Shown here: piece by piece, positions 24,728-32,703 of the stretch
How the letters are laid out: each line of letters opens with the position of its first letter
Position numbering within the stretch: position 1 is the stretch's first letter
Origin: Candidatus Omnitrophota bacterium
GTDB lineage: Bacteria; Hinthialibacterota; Hinthialibacteria; Hinthialibacterales; Hinthialibacteraceae
Reading direction: 5' to 3'
NCBI GenBank assembly: GCA_003598175.1
Contig: QZKN01000126.1
Span: forward strand, 1 to 47,303
DNA length: 47,303 bases
The notes under the pieces: generated by a model
Databases searched by the model: none
The model's input: only the letters and a program-made list of their open reading frames with translations
What the model was told of the DNA's origin: nothing
Translations under genes and position numbers: made by a program

Positions 24728-26749
24728 ATGGCGTTTTTTTATGAAGTCTGGTTGATGCTGCAAATGGCCGCGCCCTACATTCTGATCGGTTTTCTGGCGG
24801 CGGGCTTGATCCACACTTTTGTCCCTCAATCGTGGATTGTATCACTGATCGGCAAACGCAATTGGAAATCCGTTTTGACGGCGTCGATATGTGGCGTCCC
24901 CTTGCCTCTTTGTTCCTGCTCGGTCCTGCCAATGGCGGCCACGTTGCGCAAAAAAGGCGCCGGACGCGGCGGAACCACCGCGTTTCTGATTTCCACGCCG
25001 GAAACCGGAGTGGATTCCATCGCATTGACGTATGGCCTGATGAACCTCCCGATGGCAGTGCTGCGTCCGCTGGCTGCTTTCCTTACCGCGTTTCTCGCCG
25101 GGATAACCGTCAATCGCTGGGGGGAGCAGGAAGACAACACAAGTGCTGCAAATGAAAACTGCCCACGCTGCGGCAATAATACCCCAAACGTGTCCAATTC
25201 AACGAATCCAGGCAAACCGTGGTGGTCGGAAACGGCTCGTTACGCATTCATCGATTTACCCAACGATCTGGCGCATTGGCTCGCGCTTGGATTCGTCCTT
25301 TCCGGCGTCATCGCGTTGTGGATTCCGGATTGGATTTTTCAGAGCTGGGCGGGACAGGGATTCAGTTCGCTGTTGATCATGCTGGCGGTCAGTATGCCGA
25401 TGTATATCTGCGCCTCCGGCTCGACGCCGATCGCCGCGGTCATGATGGCCAAGGGACTCTCGCCCGGCGCGGCGTTGGTTTTTTTGCTCGCCGGTCCTGC
25501 GACCAACATCAGTTCGCTTCCCGTGTTGGTCAAAATACTGGGCCGTCGCGCAACGTTATTATATTTATTGTCGATTATCGTCGTCAGTCTGGCAATTGGA
25601 AATTTCGTTAATTTGTATGTTACCGTGAACGATATCACTCCCCAGGTGTCGATTCATCACGCAGGCAATGAAGAAATCGGCCTGGTTGGCAGCCTTGCCG
25701 GCTTGTTGTTCCTGTTACTTCTTATCAAGGGGATGTGGAAAAGACCGGTTCCGAAAGAATGGCAGCAATTCAACCAAACATTTAAAACATATATAGGTTT
25801 TCACATTTCCTGGAAATTGGTATTCACTATCCTGGCATTAATGGCGCTCTTTTCCATTCTGCAAATGTGCGTATTGATTGTGGGACCCGGTGAGATCGGA
25901 TTGATTCAGCAGCTGGGAAAACCAACGGCTGTCAATTTGTCGGAAGGACTCCACGTTCATTGGCCGCCGCCTATTGACAAAAGCCAGGTCCTTCGCGTGA
26001 ACGAAGTGAGAACGGTTGAAATCGGATTTCGCCTGGACGATGAGAGCGAGGATTCGAAAACGCCGCCTTCCGCGGAAGACGCCATCTATTTGACCAGCGA
26101 TGAAAATATGCTGGACATCACCGCACAAGGCGATTATCGCGTGAAGGACGCCGCCGTCTTCGTTTTCGAAATCGCAAATCCGGATCGCATGATTTATTCC
26201 GCGATTCAATCCGCGTTGACCGAAACGCTGGCGTCAATGAAAATCGACACAGCGTACACCACCGCACGGCGGGAAATCGAATCCCGCACGGCGGAACGCG
26301 CCCGCGCCATTTTGCATGTTTCCATGCCGAACGTCGTCGAACTCATGAATGTGCGTTTGGTGCGGGTTCACGCGCCCGCGAACGTCCATCAGGCCTTTCG
26401 CGACGTGGCCAGCGCCGAAGAAGATCGTTTGAAACAGATCAACGAAGCGTTGGTGGATCAGGAACGCCAACTGCACCTGGTTCGCGGCGAAGCGGCGGAA
26501 CGACTCGAGAACGCAGAAGCCAAACGATATTCCCGTATTCAACAAGCGATCGGGGAATCACAATCTTTCACCGCTCTCGCGAAGTGCGACTTGCAATGGC
26601 CGAACGAAACCCGAACGCGATTGCGCTTTGAAACGATCGATCAAACCCTTTTGTTCGTCTCGAAAACGATTGTACCGAATGCCGCTCGCCGGCCCGGTTT
26701 TGAATTGTGGATCATGGACAGCAACAATCCGGTTTCCACTGGCAAATAA
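24728..26749 (+). CDS. heavy-metal-type permease fused to an HflK-like SPFH domain
   Basis: A 673-residue two-part membrane protein. Residues about 1-340 are a permease of the SO_0444/ArsP-like (PF03773) type: many hydrophobic helices, the signature ICGVPLPLCSCSVLP with Cys55, Cys62 and Cys64, STPETGVDSIALTYG, a cytoplasmic loop with NCPRCG (Cys145/Cys148), and a second half with CASGSTPIAA (Cys228) and AGPATNISS. A further helix (about 358-382) leads into an SPFH/band-7 domain (about 383-560) beginning VGPGEIGLIQQLGKP, with the HflK-like LTSDENMLDI, then a coiled-coil Ala/Glu-rich stretch. I chose the ATG at 24728, nine bases after GGAGG, over a TTG 14 codons upstream. Likely role (inference): metal or metalloid export within an HflKC-like membrane scaffold. 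It leads an operon with two more SPFH genes. Confidence 0.85.
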   Translation: MAFFYEVWLMLQMAAPYILIGFLAAGLIHTFVPQSWIVSLIGKRNWKSVLTASICGVPLPLCSCSVLPMAATLRKKGAGRGGTTAFLISTPETGVDSIALTYGLMNLPMAVLRPLAAFLTAFLAGITVNRWGEQEDNTSAANENCPRCGNNTPNVSNSTNPGKPWWSETARYAFIDLPNDLAHWLALGFVLSGVIALWIPDWIFQSWAGQGFSSLLIMLAVSMPMYICASGSTPIAAVMMAKGLSPGAALVFLLAGPATNISSLPVLVKILGRRATLLYLLSIIVVSLAIGNFVNLYVTVNDITPQVSIHHAGNEEIGLVGSLAGLLFLLLLIKGMWKRPVPKEWQQFNQTFKTYIGFHISWKLVFTILALMALFSILQMCVLIVGPGEIGLIQQLGKPTAVNLSEGLHVHWPPPIDKSQVLRVNEVRTVEIGFRLDDESEDSKTPPSAEDAIYLTSDENMLDITAQGDYRVKDAAVFVFEIANPDRMIYSAIQSALTETLASMKIDTAYTTARREIESRTAERARAILHVSMPNVVELMNVRLVRVHAPANVHQAFRDVASAEEDRLKQINEALVDQERQLHLVRGEAAERLENAEAKRYSRIQQAIGESQSFTALAKCDLQWPNETRTRLRFETIDQTLLFVSKTIVPNAARRPGFELWIMDSNNPVSTGK

Positions 26750-26775
26750 AGATTCAACGAAGCGAGGATCATTCT

Positions 26776-27669
26776 ATGAAACCACGTTGGTTCGTTTGGG
26801 GATGCACCATAATTCTCGTGATTCTGCTGATGGCGCAATGCCTGTTCATCGTCGATGTAACCGAATGCGCCGTCATCACATTTTTCGGAAATCCGACCAG
26901 AGTGTTTCTCGACGATCCGGGTTTGAAGTGGAAATGGCCTTTCCCATTCGAGCGGGTCCGAAAATTCGACAGCCGCCTGCAAATGTTGGAATTGCCCAAG
27001 CAGGATCGCGAATATCTGACGCGGGACAAGAAAAATGTCATGGCGCAAGTGTATCTGACCTGGCGAATCGCCGATCCGGTGCAGTTTATGCAGGCAGTCG
27101 GCGCGCAGGCCGGCGCGGAAGCGCGCCTGGCCATTGTGATGGCGTCGGCGTTGGGCGCGGCGTTGGGTGAAGCGCCGTTTTCCGCCTTGATTTCCGAAAG
27201 CGTTGAGACCATTCAACTTTCCACCGTGGTCGGAGAAATAGCCAAAAACGTAAAACAGGTCGCCCAAAGCGATTATGGAATCGAGGTCGTGGATCTGCAG
27301 CTGAATCGCCTCAATTATCACGAACAAAACCGCCTTTCCGTTTTTCAACGCATGCGCGAGGAACGCCGTCAAATCGCCACCCGCTTTCGTTCGGAAGGAG
27401 AAGAAGAAGCCATGAAAATTCGCGCGGAAACGGAACGGGAACGAGCGAAAGTACTTGCCGACGCGGAAACAAGAGCGGCAAAAAGCATTGGCGAAGGGGA
27501 AGCGGAAGCGGCGCGCATCTATGCCGAAGCGATAGCGCTGGATCCCGAATTCTACCGTTTTTATCGTTCTTTACAGACGTATGATAAAATTTTTACGACA
27601 GAAGATTCGGTCGTGATTCCCTCCGACTCCGAATTGATGCGATTCCTGCTGGACGAGCCGATCCAATGA
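26776..27669 (+). CDS. hflC: HflC-like SPFH/band-7 membrane protein
   Basis: A 297-residue protein with one N-terminal membrane anchor (about residues 7-27) and an SPFH domain beginning VDVTECAVITFFGNP. A helical arm with MREERRQIATRFRSEGEEEA follows, and the C-terminal pattern YAEAIALDPEFYRFYRSLQTY is characteristic of HflC. In E. coli HflC pairs with HflK to form a cage around the FtsH protease. The start ATG at 26776 follows GAGG by eight bases and lies 26 bases after the fusion gene. Its last codon overlaps the next start (ATGA at 27666), so translation is coupled. FtsH is not encoded nearby. The name hflC is by family; the partner in this operon is a permease-linked HflK, so the role may differ from classical HflC. 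Confidence 0.88.
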   Translation: MKPRWFVWGCTIILVILLMAQCLFIVDVTECAVITFFGNPTRVFLDDPGLKWKWPFPFERVRKFDSRLQMLELPKQDREYLTRDKKNVMAQVYLTWRIADPVQFMQAVGAQAGAEARLAIVMASALGAALGEAPFSALISESVETIQLSTVVGEIAKNVKQVAQSDYGIEVVDLQLNRLNYHEQNRLSVFQRMREERRQIATRFRSEGEEEAMKIRAETERERAKVLADAETRAAKSIGEGEAEAARIYAEAIALDPEFYRFYRSLQTYDKIFTTEDSVVIPSDSELMRFLLDEPIQ

Positions 27670-28685
27670 AATCAATTGCGTGGATTTTTATCGTTTTCGC
27701 CCTCTTCGCCGGCTGGTTGTCTACCGGTTTCTATTCCGTTTCACCGCAGGAAACAGGGATCACTTTCATTTTGGGACAATGCACGAACCGTCAGATTCCT
27801 TCCGGCTTGCATTATCATGTCCCCTGGCCGTTGGGCAGCGTCTGTCGCGTGGAAACGACCACCATGAAATCCATGCCCATCGGTTTTCGTCTGATCGATC
27901 AAGCCGCGCAGATCAAGCCGACGCCGCAACAATGCGAATGGCTGACCGGCGATACCAATGTGTTGCGCATCCAACTTCTGGTTCAATATCTGATTTCGGA
28001 TCCATATTCCTATCGCTTCGCCGGCAAATCGCCGGAAGAAATTCTCCGCAGCGCCGGCGAGGCGGCGGTTACACACATGGTGGGCCGTATGGCCGTCGAT
28101 GACGCGCTGACCACGGGGTGGGCGCTCTTGTCCAAACAGATCATCGAGGAAATCCAGAGCCATCTTGACCGTTGCCGATGCGGCCTGACGGTCGTGAATG
28201 TGCAGCGGATCGCCATCGAACCGCCGGATGAAGTGCGGGAAGCGTTTCAGGACGTGACCAACGCACGCCAGGACAAATCCCGGCTGATCACCCAGGCGCG
28301 AGTCTACCGCGAGGAAATTCTTCCGCGCGCGCGAGGACAAGCCGAACAACTCATCGCCCAGGCGGAAGGAAAACAAAGCATCCGCATCGCTTCCGCGCAG
28401 GGAGATATGGAAAAATTCCTTGCGATCCTGCCAGAAGTGCGCAACGCCTCCGATGCGGTAAAAATCCGATTCTATCGCGAAACGATGGAAAAGGTATTGC
28501 CGCGCCTGCAAAAACACATTCTGGTGCGTTCGCCGGACGGCTCCACGTTGCCAATTCGTATTTTTTCACAGAAAAACAAATCGGCGCCTCCCTCAGCACA
28601 AAAGAAAAAAGAGGAAACGCCGCCGTTTCCGGATAATTCCGAGATGATGCGGTATTTGCAGGATAGTATTTCGAAACAGAATTGA
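27666..28685 (+). CDS. hflK: second HflK-like SPFH/band-7 membrane protein
   Basis: A 339-residue protein with a single N-terminal helix (about 4-22) and an SPFH domain starting VSPQETGITFILGQC. It carries the HflK-type core LTGDTNVLRIQLLVQYLI, then FQDVTNARQDKSRLITQA and a helical arm. The C-terminus has a Lys/Pro-rich linker (about 298-320) and ends in PDNSEMMRYLQD, much like the end of the HflC-like partner (SDSELMRFLLDE). It overlaps the preceding gene by four bases (ATGA). It resembles a stand-alone HflK, so the operon encodes two HflK-type SPFH domains (one fused to the permease) and one HflC type. Cysteines at about 165 and 167 (RCRCG) in the SPFH part are unusual. No terminator is visible after it. 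Confidence 0.85.
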   Translation: MKSIAWIFIVFALFAGWLSTGFYSVSPQETGITFILGQCTNRQIPSGLHYHVPWPLGSVCRVETTTMKSMPIGFRLIDQAAQIKPTPQQCEWLTGDTNVLRIQLLVQYLISDPYSYRFAGKSPEEILRSAGEAAVTHMVGRMAVDDALTTGWALLSKQIIEEIQSHLDRCRCGLTVVNVQRIAIEPPDEVREAFQDVTNARQDKSRLITQARVYREEILPRARGQAEQLIAQAEGKQSIRIASAQGDMEKFLAILPEVRNASDAVKIRFYRETMEKVLPRLQKHILVRSPDGSTLPIRIFSQKNKSAPPSAQKKKEETPPFPDNSEMMRYLQDSISKQN

Positions 28686-28833
28686 AAGCAGGTGTACAGG
28701 CTGAAGGCTGTAAGTATGAGGTTTCTTATCAATTAGGGGATGGAATTTTACTCGGTTGTATGAAAAAAGTTTTTGCTTTCCTTTTGGCAGACACTTCACC
28801 GTATCACTGCATAGAAGAAAACAGTACTATTTT

Positions 28834-29289
28834 TTACTCGTTACTATCATGGATTGGGAGTTCAAGAAGCCGTATGTCTTCCTGATCCACATCGCGGCCC
28901 GTTGCGCGTTTGGAAGAAATCAGGTCTTGCTTTGAAACGACATAAAAGTCCTGGCCTTTATAATTCATCATTTCGCGGCGACTCCAGGCTTCATCGAAGT
29001 TCAAGCCAGGCGTGGATAGAAACACATCGATGCGGATTTTATCTTTGAAAATTGTGATATCATGGGAGAGAAGTTCATCAACGCTTGTCAGGGCTGCGGT
29101 TCCGAAATCGGCATCCAGTAATGCATCGAGAAATCGGCGAGCATTGTCCGGCGTTGCTTTGATTAGAAGATCAAGATCGAACGTCGCTCTTGGAACGCCA
29201 TGCAGGATAGCGGCAATGCCGCCAATGATGACATATTTCACATCATGGTTTTGGAAGGATTTGAATACGTCCTTGAGTCGGTTGAGCAT
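28834..29289 (-). CDS. AbiEii/MNT-like nucleotidyltransferase
   Basis: A 151-residue protein of the nucleotidyltransferase superfamily. The motif IIGGIAAILHGVPRATFDLD (residues 21-40) supplies the GG, the HG..R.T and the metal-binding Asp38 and Asp40. It resembles the short AbiEii-like or DUF6036-like proteins that occur as toxin or partner in two-gene modules, though full AbiEii proteins are about twice this length. It overlaps the small upstream gene (29243-29443) by 47 bases, with no ribosome site of its own, so it is probably translationally coupled. Possible roles are tRNA or protein nucleotidylation in a toxin-antitoxin or phage-defence setting; the actual target is unknown. Confidence 0.75.
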   Translation of the reverse strand: MLNRLKDVFKSFQNHDVKYVIIGGIAAILHGVPRATFDLDLLIKATPDNARRFLDALLDADFGTAALTSVDELLSHDITIFKDKIRIDVFLSTPGLNFDEAWSRREMMNYKGQDFYVVSKQDLISSKRATGRDVDQEDIRLLELPIHDSNE

Positions 29290-29443
29290 CTTTTAAATCC
29301 GGCAATGTGGGATTGATTTCGAGCGCGAAATCGGTGAAAGCGCAAAAGATATCCATTCGTTCCGGCAACGTCAAACTTCGAAACCAGCGAGTTTTCGACT
29401 CGATGCTTTCCTCTTTGAGATCATGGGAAATTTTTGTTGTCAT
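29243..29443 (-). CDS. small partner protein overlapping the nucleotidyltransferase gene
   Basis: A 66-residue acidic protein of unknown family, beginning MTTKISHDLKEES. It carries RWFRSLTLPERMDIFCAFTD (about 19-38) followed by FALEINPTLPDL, a pattern seen in small helical proteins encoded just before short nucleotidyltransferases. I start it at the ATG at 29443; an upstream extension to 29500 (MLFCFPIV) is also open, and neither has a good ribosome site. Its 47-base overlap with the next gene implies a two-gene unit, where it could be an antitoxin-like partner. That role is inference only. Confidence 0.5.
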   Translation of the reverse strand: MTTKISHDLKEESIESKTRWFRSLTLPERMDIFCAFTDFALEINPTLPDLKDAQPTQGRIQILPKP

Positions 29444-29651
29444 TTTATGGTTATATTTTCGTTTTTCCGTAACCGTGACTATAGGAAAACAGAATAGCAA
29501 CGATCCGAATCGTTTCGTAATAAAAAATGAGAAACGGTCATGGTTGTATTGTAATTCATTCCAGCGTAAACAAGAAGAGTGGATTGAATTTGAGCCGACG
29601 AATTGAACATGAGAACAATAAAGAATCGTTTATAAGTCCAAAATAGTGTAC

Positions 29652-30539
29652 TTATTCGCCAAGATTAAATTTATACCGCAACACACTGGAAAAGGAACGG
29701 TTGGGCAAAAAGATGGTGGGCAGCGTCTGACGGGATCGTCGGATGTGAACCCGATCGGTGGCATTCAAGGAAGAGCGAATTTGTCCATCGAGGATCAACA
29801 GCAATTCCGACGTGTTTTCCTGAAATTGAATGCACAGTTCCCGCTCGCCGTCGATCACCATTGGCCGGTTGAAGAGAGAATGAGGGGAAACCGGCGTGAT
29901 GATCAGCGCCGCCAGATGCGGTTCGAGAATCGGACCGCCGGCGGAAAGGGAATGGCCGGTGGAGCCGGTGGGGGTGGCGATGATCAATCCGTCGCCGCGA
30001 TAGGCCAAGGTCGGTTCATTTCCCTCCCCCAACCACACGTTCAACAAACGCCCCGGATGATTCAAGGTCACCAATGCTTCATTCAACGCCAGCGATTCGA
30101 ACACTCCCTCTTCGCCATTCGCTGTGGGCCGCTTCACCCACGCTTTCAGAAAATACCGGTTGACGATGTTATAATTTCCGGAAATCAGGCATGCAAGCGT
30201 CTCTTCCAATTCATGAATCGCGCCGGACGTTAAAAAACCGAATCCCCCCAAGTTAATTCCCAGCAATGGGCGTCGGGAACGCGCGATTTCCCGCGCCACT
30301 CCCAAAATGGTTCCGTCGCCGCCCAGAACCAGCACGACGTCACAATCTTCCGCCATGCTTCCGATGGATTCATCACAAGAGCGACGTTTCTCGGGTGTTT
30401 TGTATTCAACAAACCGCGTAGCTACACCCGCATGATTCAACAACTCCTGCGCCTGCTGTCCGGTTTCTCGCGCCCGCATCTTTTCCGGATTATATAAAAT
30501 GAGAACCTTTTTGAGCGGAGGCAACGTTGCGTTCGGCAT
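29652..30539 (-). CDS. nadK: NAD kinase
   Basis: Phosphorylates NAD to NADP in the cytoplasm. The 295-residue protein has the hallmark GGDGT at 73-77, whose Asp is the catalytic base, then GINLGGFGFLTSG. The conserved NEA (in LALNEALV) and the NAD-binding DGLIIATPTGSTGHSLSAGG follow. Length and order fit the PpnK family. The start ATG overlaps the stop of tlyA as TAATG, with AGGAG just upstream inside tlyA, so the two are translationally coupled. The nadK-tlyA pairing (often with recN) is a common bacterial arrangement; recN is not here. Confidence 0.95.
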   Translation of the reverse strand: MPNATLPPLKKVLILYNPEKMRARETGQQAQELLNHAGVATRFVEYKTPEKRRSCDESIGSMAEDCDVVLVLGGDGTILGVAREIARSRRPLLGINLGGFGFLTSGAIHELEETLACLISGNYNIVNRYFLKAWVKRPTANGEEGVFESLALNEALVTLNHPGRLLNVWLGEGNEPTLAYRGDGLIIATPTGSTGHSLSAGGPILEPHLAALIITPVSPHSLFNRPMVIDGERELCIQFQENTSELLLILDGQIRSSLNATDRVHIRRSRQTLPTIFLPNRSFSSVLRYKFNLGE

Positions 30540-31348
30540 TATTGTGTACTCCTTGCCACATGGGCTTCCTGCGCGATGGCGTGAATTCGCTCCGGACCAA
30601 TGGAAACGATATTTCTATCTTGCACGAGATGAATCAGAAATTCAATATTTCCGGACTTGCCTTGAATGGGAGAAGGGGCGATGTCGGCAACAATCCAACC
30701 CGCTGCATCGAAAAAATTCCGGCATTGCTCCAACACGTCGACATGATCGTCAAACTGCTTAACAATTCCCCTTTTTCCGACCCGCCCTTTGCCGATTTCG
30801 AACTGCGGTTTGATCAAAAAAATGGCTTGCCCGTCTTTCTTCACGATTCGCGTGACAGCGGAAAACACCGTCGTCAGACTGATGAACGAAAGATCCGCCG
30901 CCACGAGGTCGACGCGTTCCCCCAAATCCGCTTCGTCCAAATACCGACAGTTGGTGCGGTCCATCACCCGCACCCGCGCATCCTGCTGCAACCGATAATC
31001 CAACTGCCCATACCCGACATCGATCGCGAACACTTTGCGCGCGCCATGCTGTAGCAGACAATCGGTGAAACCACCGGTCGAAGCGCCCAAATCCGCCGCC
31101 GTCCATTCGCGGACATCCACCGCGAATCGCTTCAAGGCTTCTGCCAGTTTCAATCCGCCGCGACTCACATAAACGCTATCCCGCCGGATCACGCGAATGG
31201 GCGCATCGGACTCGATTTTCGCGCCGGGTTTGTCCGTCACCACTTCCTTGACCAGTACTTTTCCCGCCCGAATCAGGCGCGACGCTTCTTCCCGATTCCT
31301 GACCAACGAACGTTCGATGAGAATGATGTCCAATCGGTTTTTTGACAT
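30539..31348 (-). CDS. tlyA: TlyA family rRNA 2'-O-methyltransferase
   Basis: A 269-residue S4-domain methyltransferase (hemolysin-A-like name in older annotation) that methylates ribose of cytidines in 16S/23S rRNA. An N-terminal S4 RNA-binding domain (about 3-60, RLDIILIERSLVRNREEASR) precedes a Rossmann FtsJ-type domain with the SAM motif DLGASTGGFTDCLLQHGA, then AADLSFISL and IKPQFE. I chose the ATG at 31348, eight bases after a weak AGG, over a TTG two codons upstream. It lies 12 bases after the GT2 gene and overlaps nadK by one base, so a three-gene operon is likely. Confidence 0.93.
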   Translation of the reverse strand: MSKNRLDIILIERSLVRNREEASRLIRAGKVLVKEVVTDKPGAKIESDAPIRVIRRDSVYVSRGGLKLAEALKRFAVDVREWTAADLGASTGGFTDCLLQHGARKVFAIDVGYGQLDYRLQQDARVRVMDRTNCRYLDEADLGERVDLVAADLSFISLTTVFSAVTRIVKKDGQAIFLIKPQFEIGKGRVGKRGIVKQFDDHVDVLEQCRNFFDAAGWIVADIAPSPIQGKSGNIEFLIHLVQDRNIVSIGPERIHAIAQEAHVARSTQ

Positions 31349-31360
31349 GATCAACGCCTA

Positions 31361-32311
31361 TTATACATCGCGAGAACGGCGAAGCGGAAAACCTTGCGCC
31401 GCGTCCCTCGCTCCTCGATACTGCCCCCACGCCGAAGCCCACGCATGGGCGGGCGTCTGCGCCCATTCCTTCAAGCGGCGAAATGAAAATTCGGGCGACC
31501 GAAGTAAATCGCCCCAATCAAGCAGACATTTCCAAACGATGGATCGGACAACGCGCCTACGAGTGGGAATGGTTCGCACTCCGAATAATTCATATAAACG
31601 ATAATGATCTACATACGTCCGTTTAAAAGTATAATCGACGGAACGCTCGTGCGAATGCTCCACCACGGCGCGCGGTTCGTACACGATGGTGTGACCGTTC
31701 ACCAAAACGCGATACCCCCACTCGATATCTTCCCCAAAATCGACGATCGGAAATGGAATCTTCTCCCACACCTCCCGCCGGATCATGCTGGCCACATCAT
31801 CAAAAACACAGGTTTGATATCGTTCGATAGGAGGAGAGGCGAAAAATTCATTGGCAGAATCCATCGTGACAATGCGCTTTGTAGCGGAACCGCTAAGCCA
31901 ACGCTCCACGTCTCGCCGCACCAGCGCTGACGCATTTATTCGCGGCGCCTGGCGCGCATAGGCGCCCGCCGCGTTATTGATAATCATGGAATCCACGAGA
32001 ACGGATAAAAAATCGCTTCCTTGCGGAATCGCGTCCTGCGTCAACAAACACACGTACTCCCCGCAGGATTCGGCAATACCCAAATTTCTCGTGTTCCCAT
32101 GATTAAACGCCTCCGGTTCGATTTCGATGATTTTGCATGCAAAGGAACGCGCCGTTTGCACGGTTCCATCCGTCGAACCGGAATCGACGATGACGATTTC
32201 TGCATCACCATGCCGATTCTGCGCCCGCAAATTTGACAATACTTGAATGAACTCATTTCCCGCATTTTTTGTCGGGATCACCACACTTAATAACGCTTTT
32301 GAAGAGGACAT
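31361..32311 (-). CDS. family 2 glycosyltransferase
   Basis: A 316-residue GT-A-fold enzyme. SVVIPTKNAGNEF (about 9-21) and VIVDSGSTDGTVQ (about 40-52) form the nucleotide-sugar site. The metal-binding region is near LLTQDAIP, and GEDIEWGYR supplies the acidic catalytic pair. It resembles rhamnosyltransferase-like GT2 enzymes used for O-antigen or surface polysaccharide. No membrane helix is present, so it acts at the cytoplasmic face. It is the first gene of an apparent operon with tlyA and nadK, which has no obvious functional logic; other polysaccharide genes lie across the divergent region at 34198-36836. The donor and acceptor sugars are unknown. Confidence 0.88.
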   Translation of the reverse strand: MSSSKALLSVVIPTKNAGNEFIQVLSNLRAQNRHGDAEIVIVDSGSTDGTVQTARSFACKIIEIEPEAFNHGNTRNLGIAESCGEYVCLLTQDAIPQGSDFLSVLVDSMIINNAAGAYARQAPRINASALVRRDVERWLSGSATKRIVTMDSANEFFASPPIERYQTCVFDDVASMIRREVWEKIPFPIVDFGEDIEWGYRVLVNGHTIVYEPRAVVEHSHERSVDYTFKRTYVDHYRLYELFGVRTIPTRRRVVRSIVWKCLLDWGDLLRSPEFSFRRLKEWAQTPAHAWASAWGQYRGARDAAQGFPLRRSRDV

Positions 32312-32703
32312 GATTGATTTTTCAGAAAAACAAAATGGTTTACCTCTTGATCCGAGAGTGAGATCGTTTGGATTTAAAACACATTTTGCAAGATATGCCT
32401 AAAAATGCGCACATAAAAAACGCATCAAAAATCCCTTTTTCACCAACTGTTGCAAAATTAACCAATCTCCGATTATACCCATTGAGTATGACCAACAAAA
32501 TGTGTACAATAAAAAATAAACCGCAATCGTTGCGCAAAATAAAGCGCCGGAATCGGCTTGTTCCGACAAGTCTTTTTTTTGGCAACCATTGTATTCCCTT
32601 CCGATGTGTTGAATAGTGGAAGTTCGTGGAGAGGCGGGAAAAATCAAGGATTCACCGCATCCGGAACAGATGAAAAAACATCTTTTTTGTAGGGGACGCG
32701 CAC
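32312..32703. other. divergent intergenic region, AT-rich
   Basis: 392 bases separate the GT2 gene (minus) from the AAA+ regulator (plus). They are clearly AT-richer than the neighbours. A small hairpin CTTGT-TCCG-ACAAG (32557-32570) is followed by a nine-T run and could stop plus-strand transcription or be part of a leader. No convincing promoter is visible. An 82-codon frame through the region has no coding character. Confidence 0.45.
32557..32580 (+). terminator. short hairpin with T-run
   Basis: CTTGT (32557-32561) pairs with ACAAG (32566-32570) around TCCG, followed by TC and eight T. The stem is only 5 bp, but the U-run is long. No plus-strand gene ends nearby, so it would act on a leader or antisense transcript, if at all. 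Confidence 0.3.

Noticed and set aside
24661..24744. 27-codon frame overlapping the permease-SPFH start, possible leader peptide
   Set aside because: The AGGAGAGG lies more than 20 bases upstream, and the peptide shows no run of regulatory codons.
32368..32616. 82-codon plus-strand frame between GT2 and the AAA+ regulator
   Set aside because: AT-rich, low-complexity composition, no ribosome site, and it runs through a hairpin with a long T-run.
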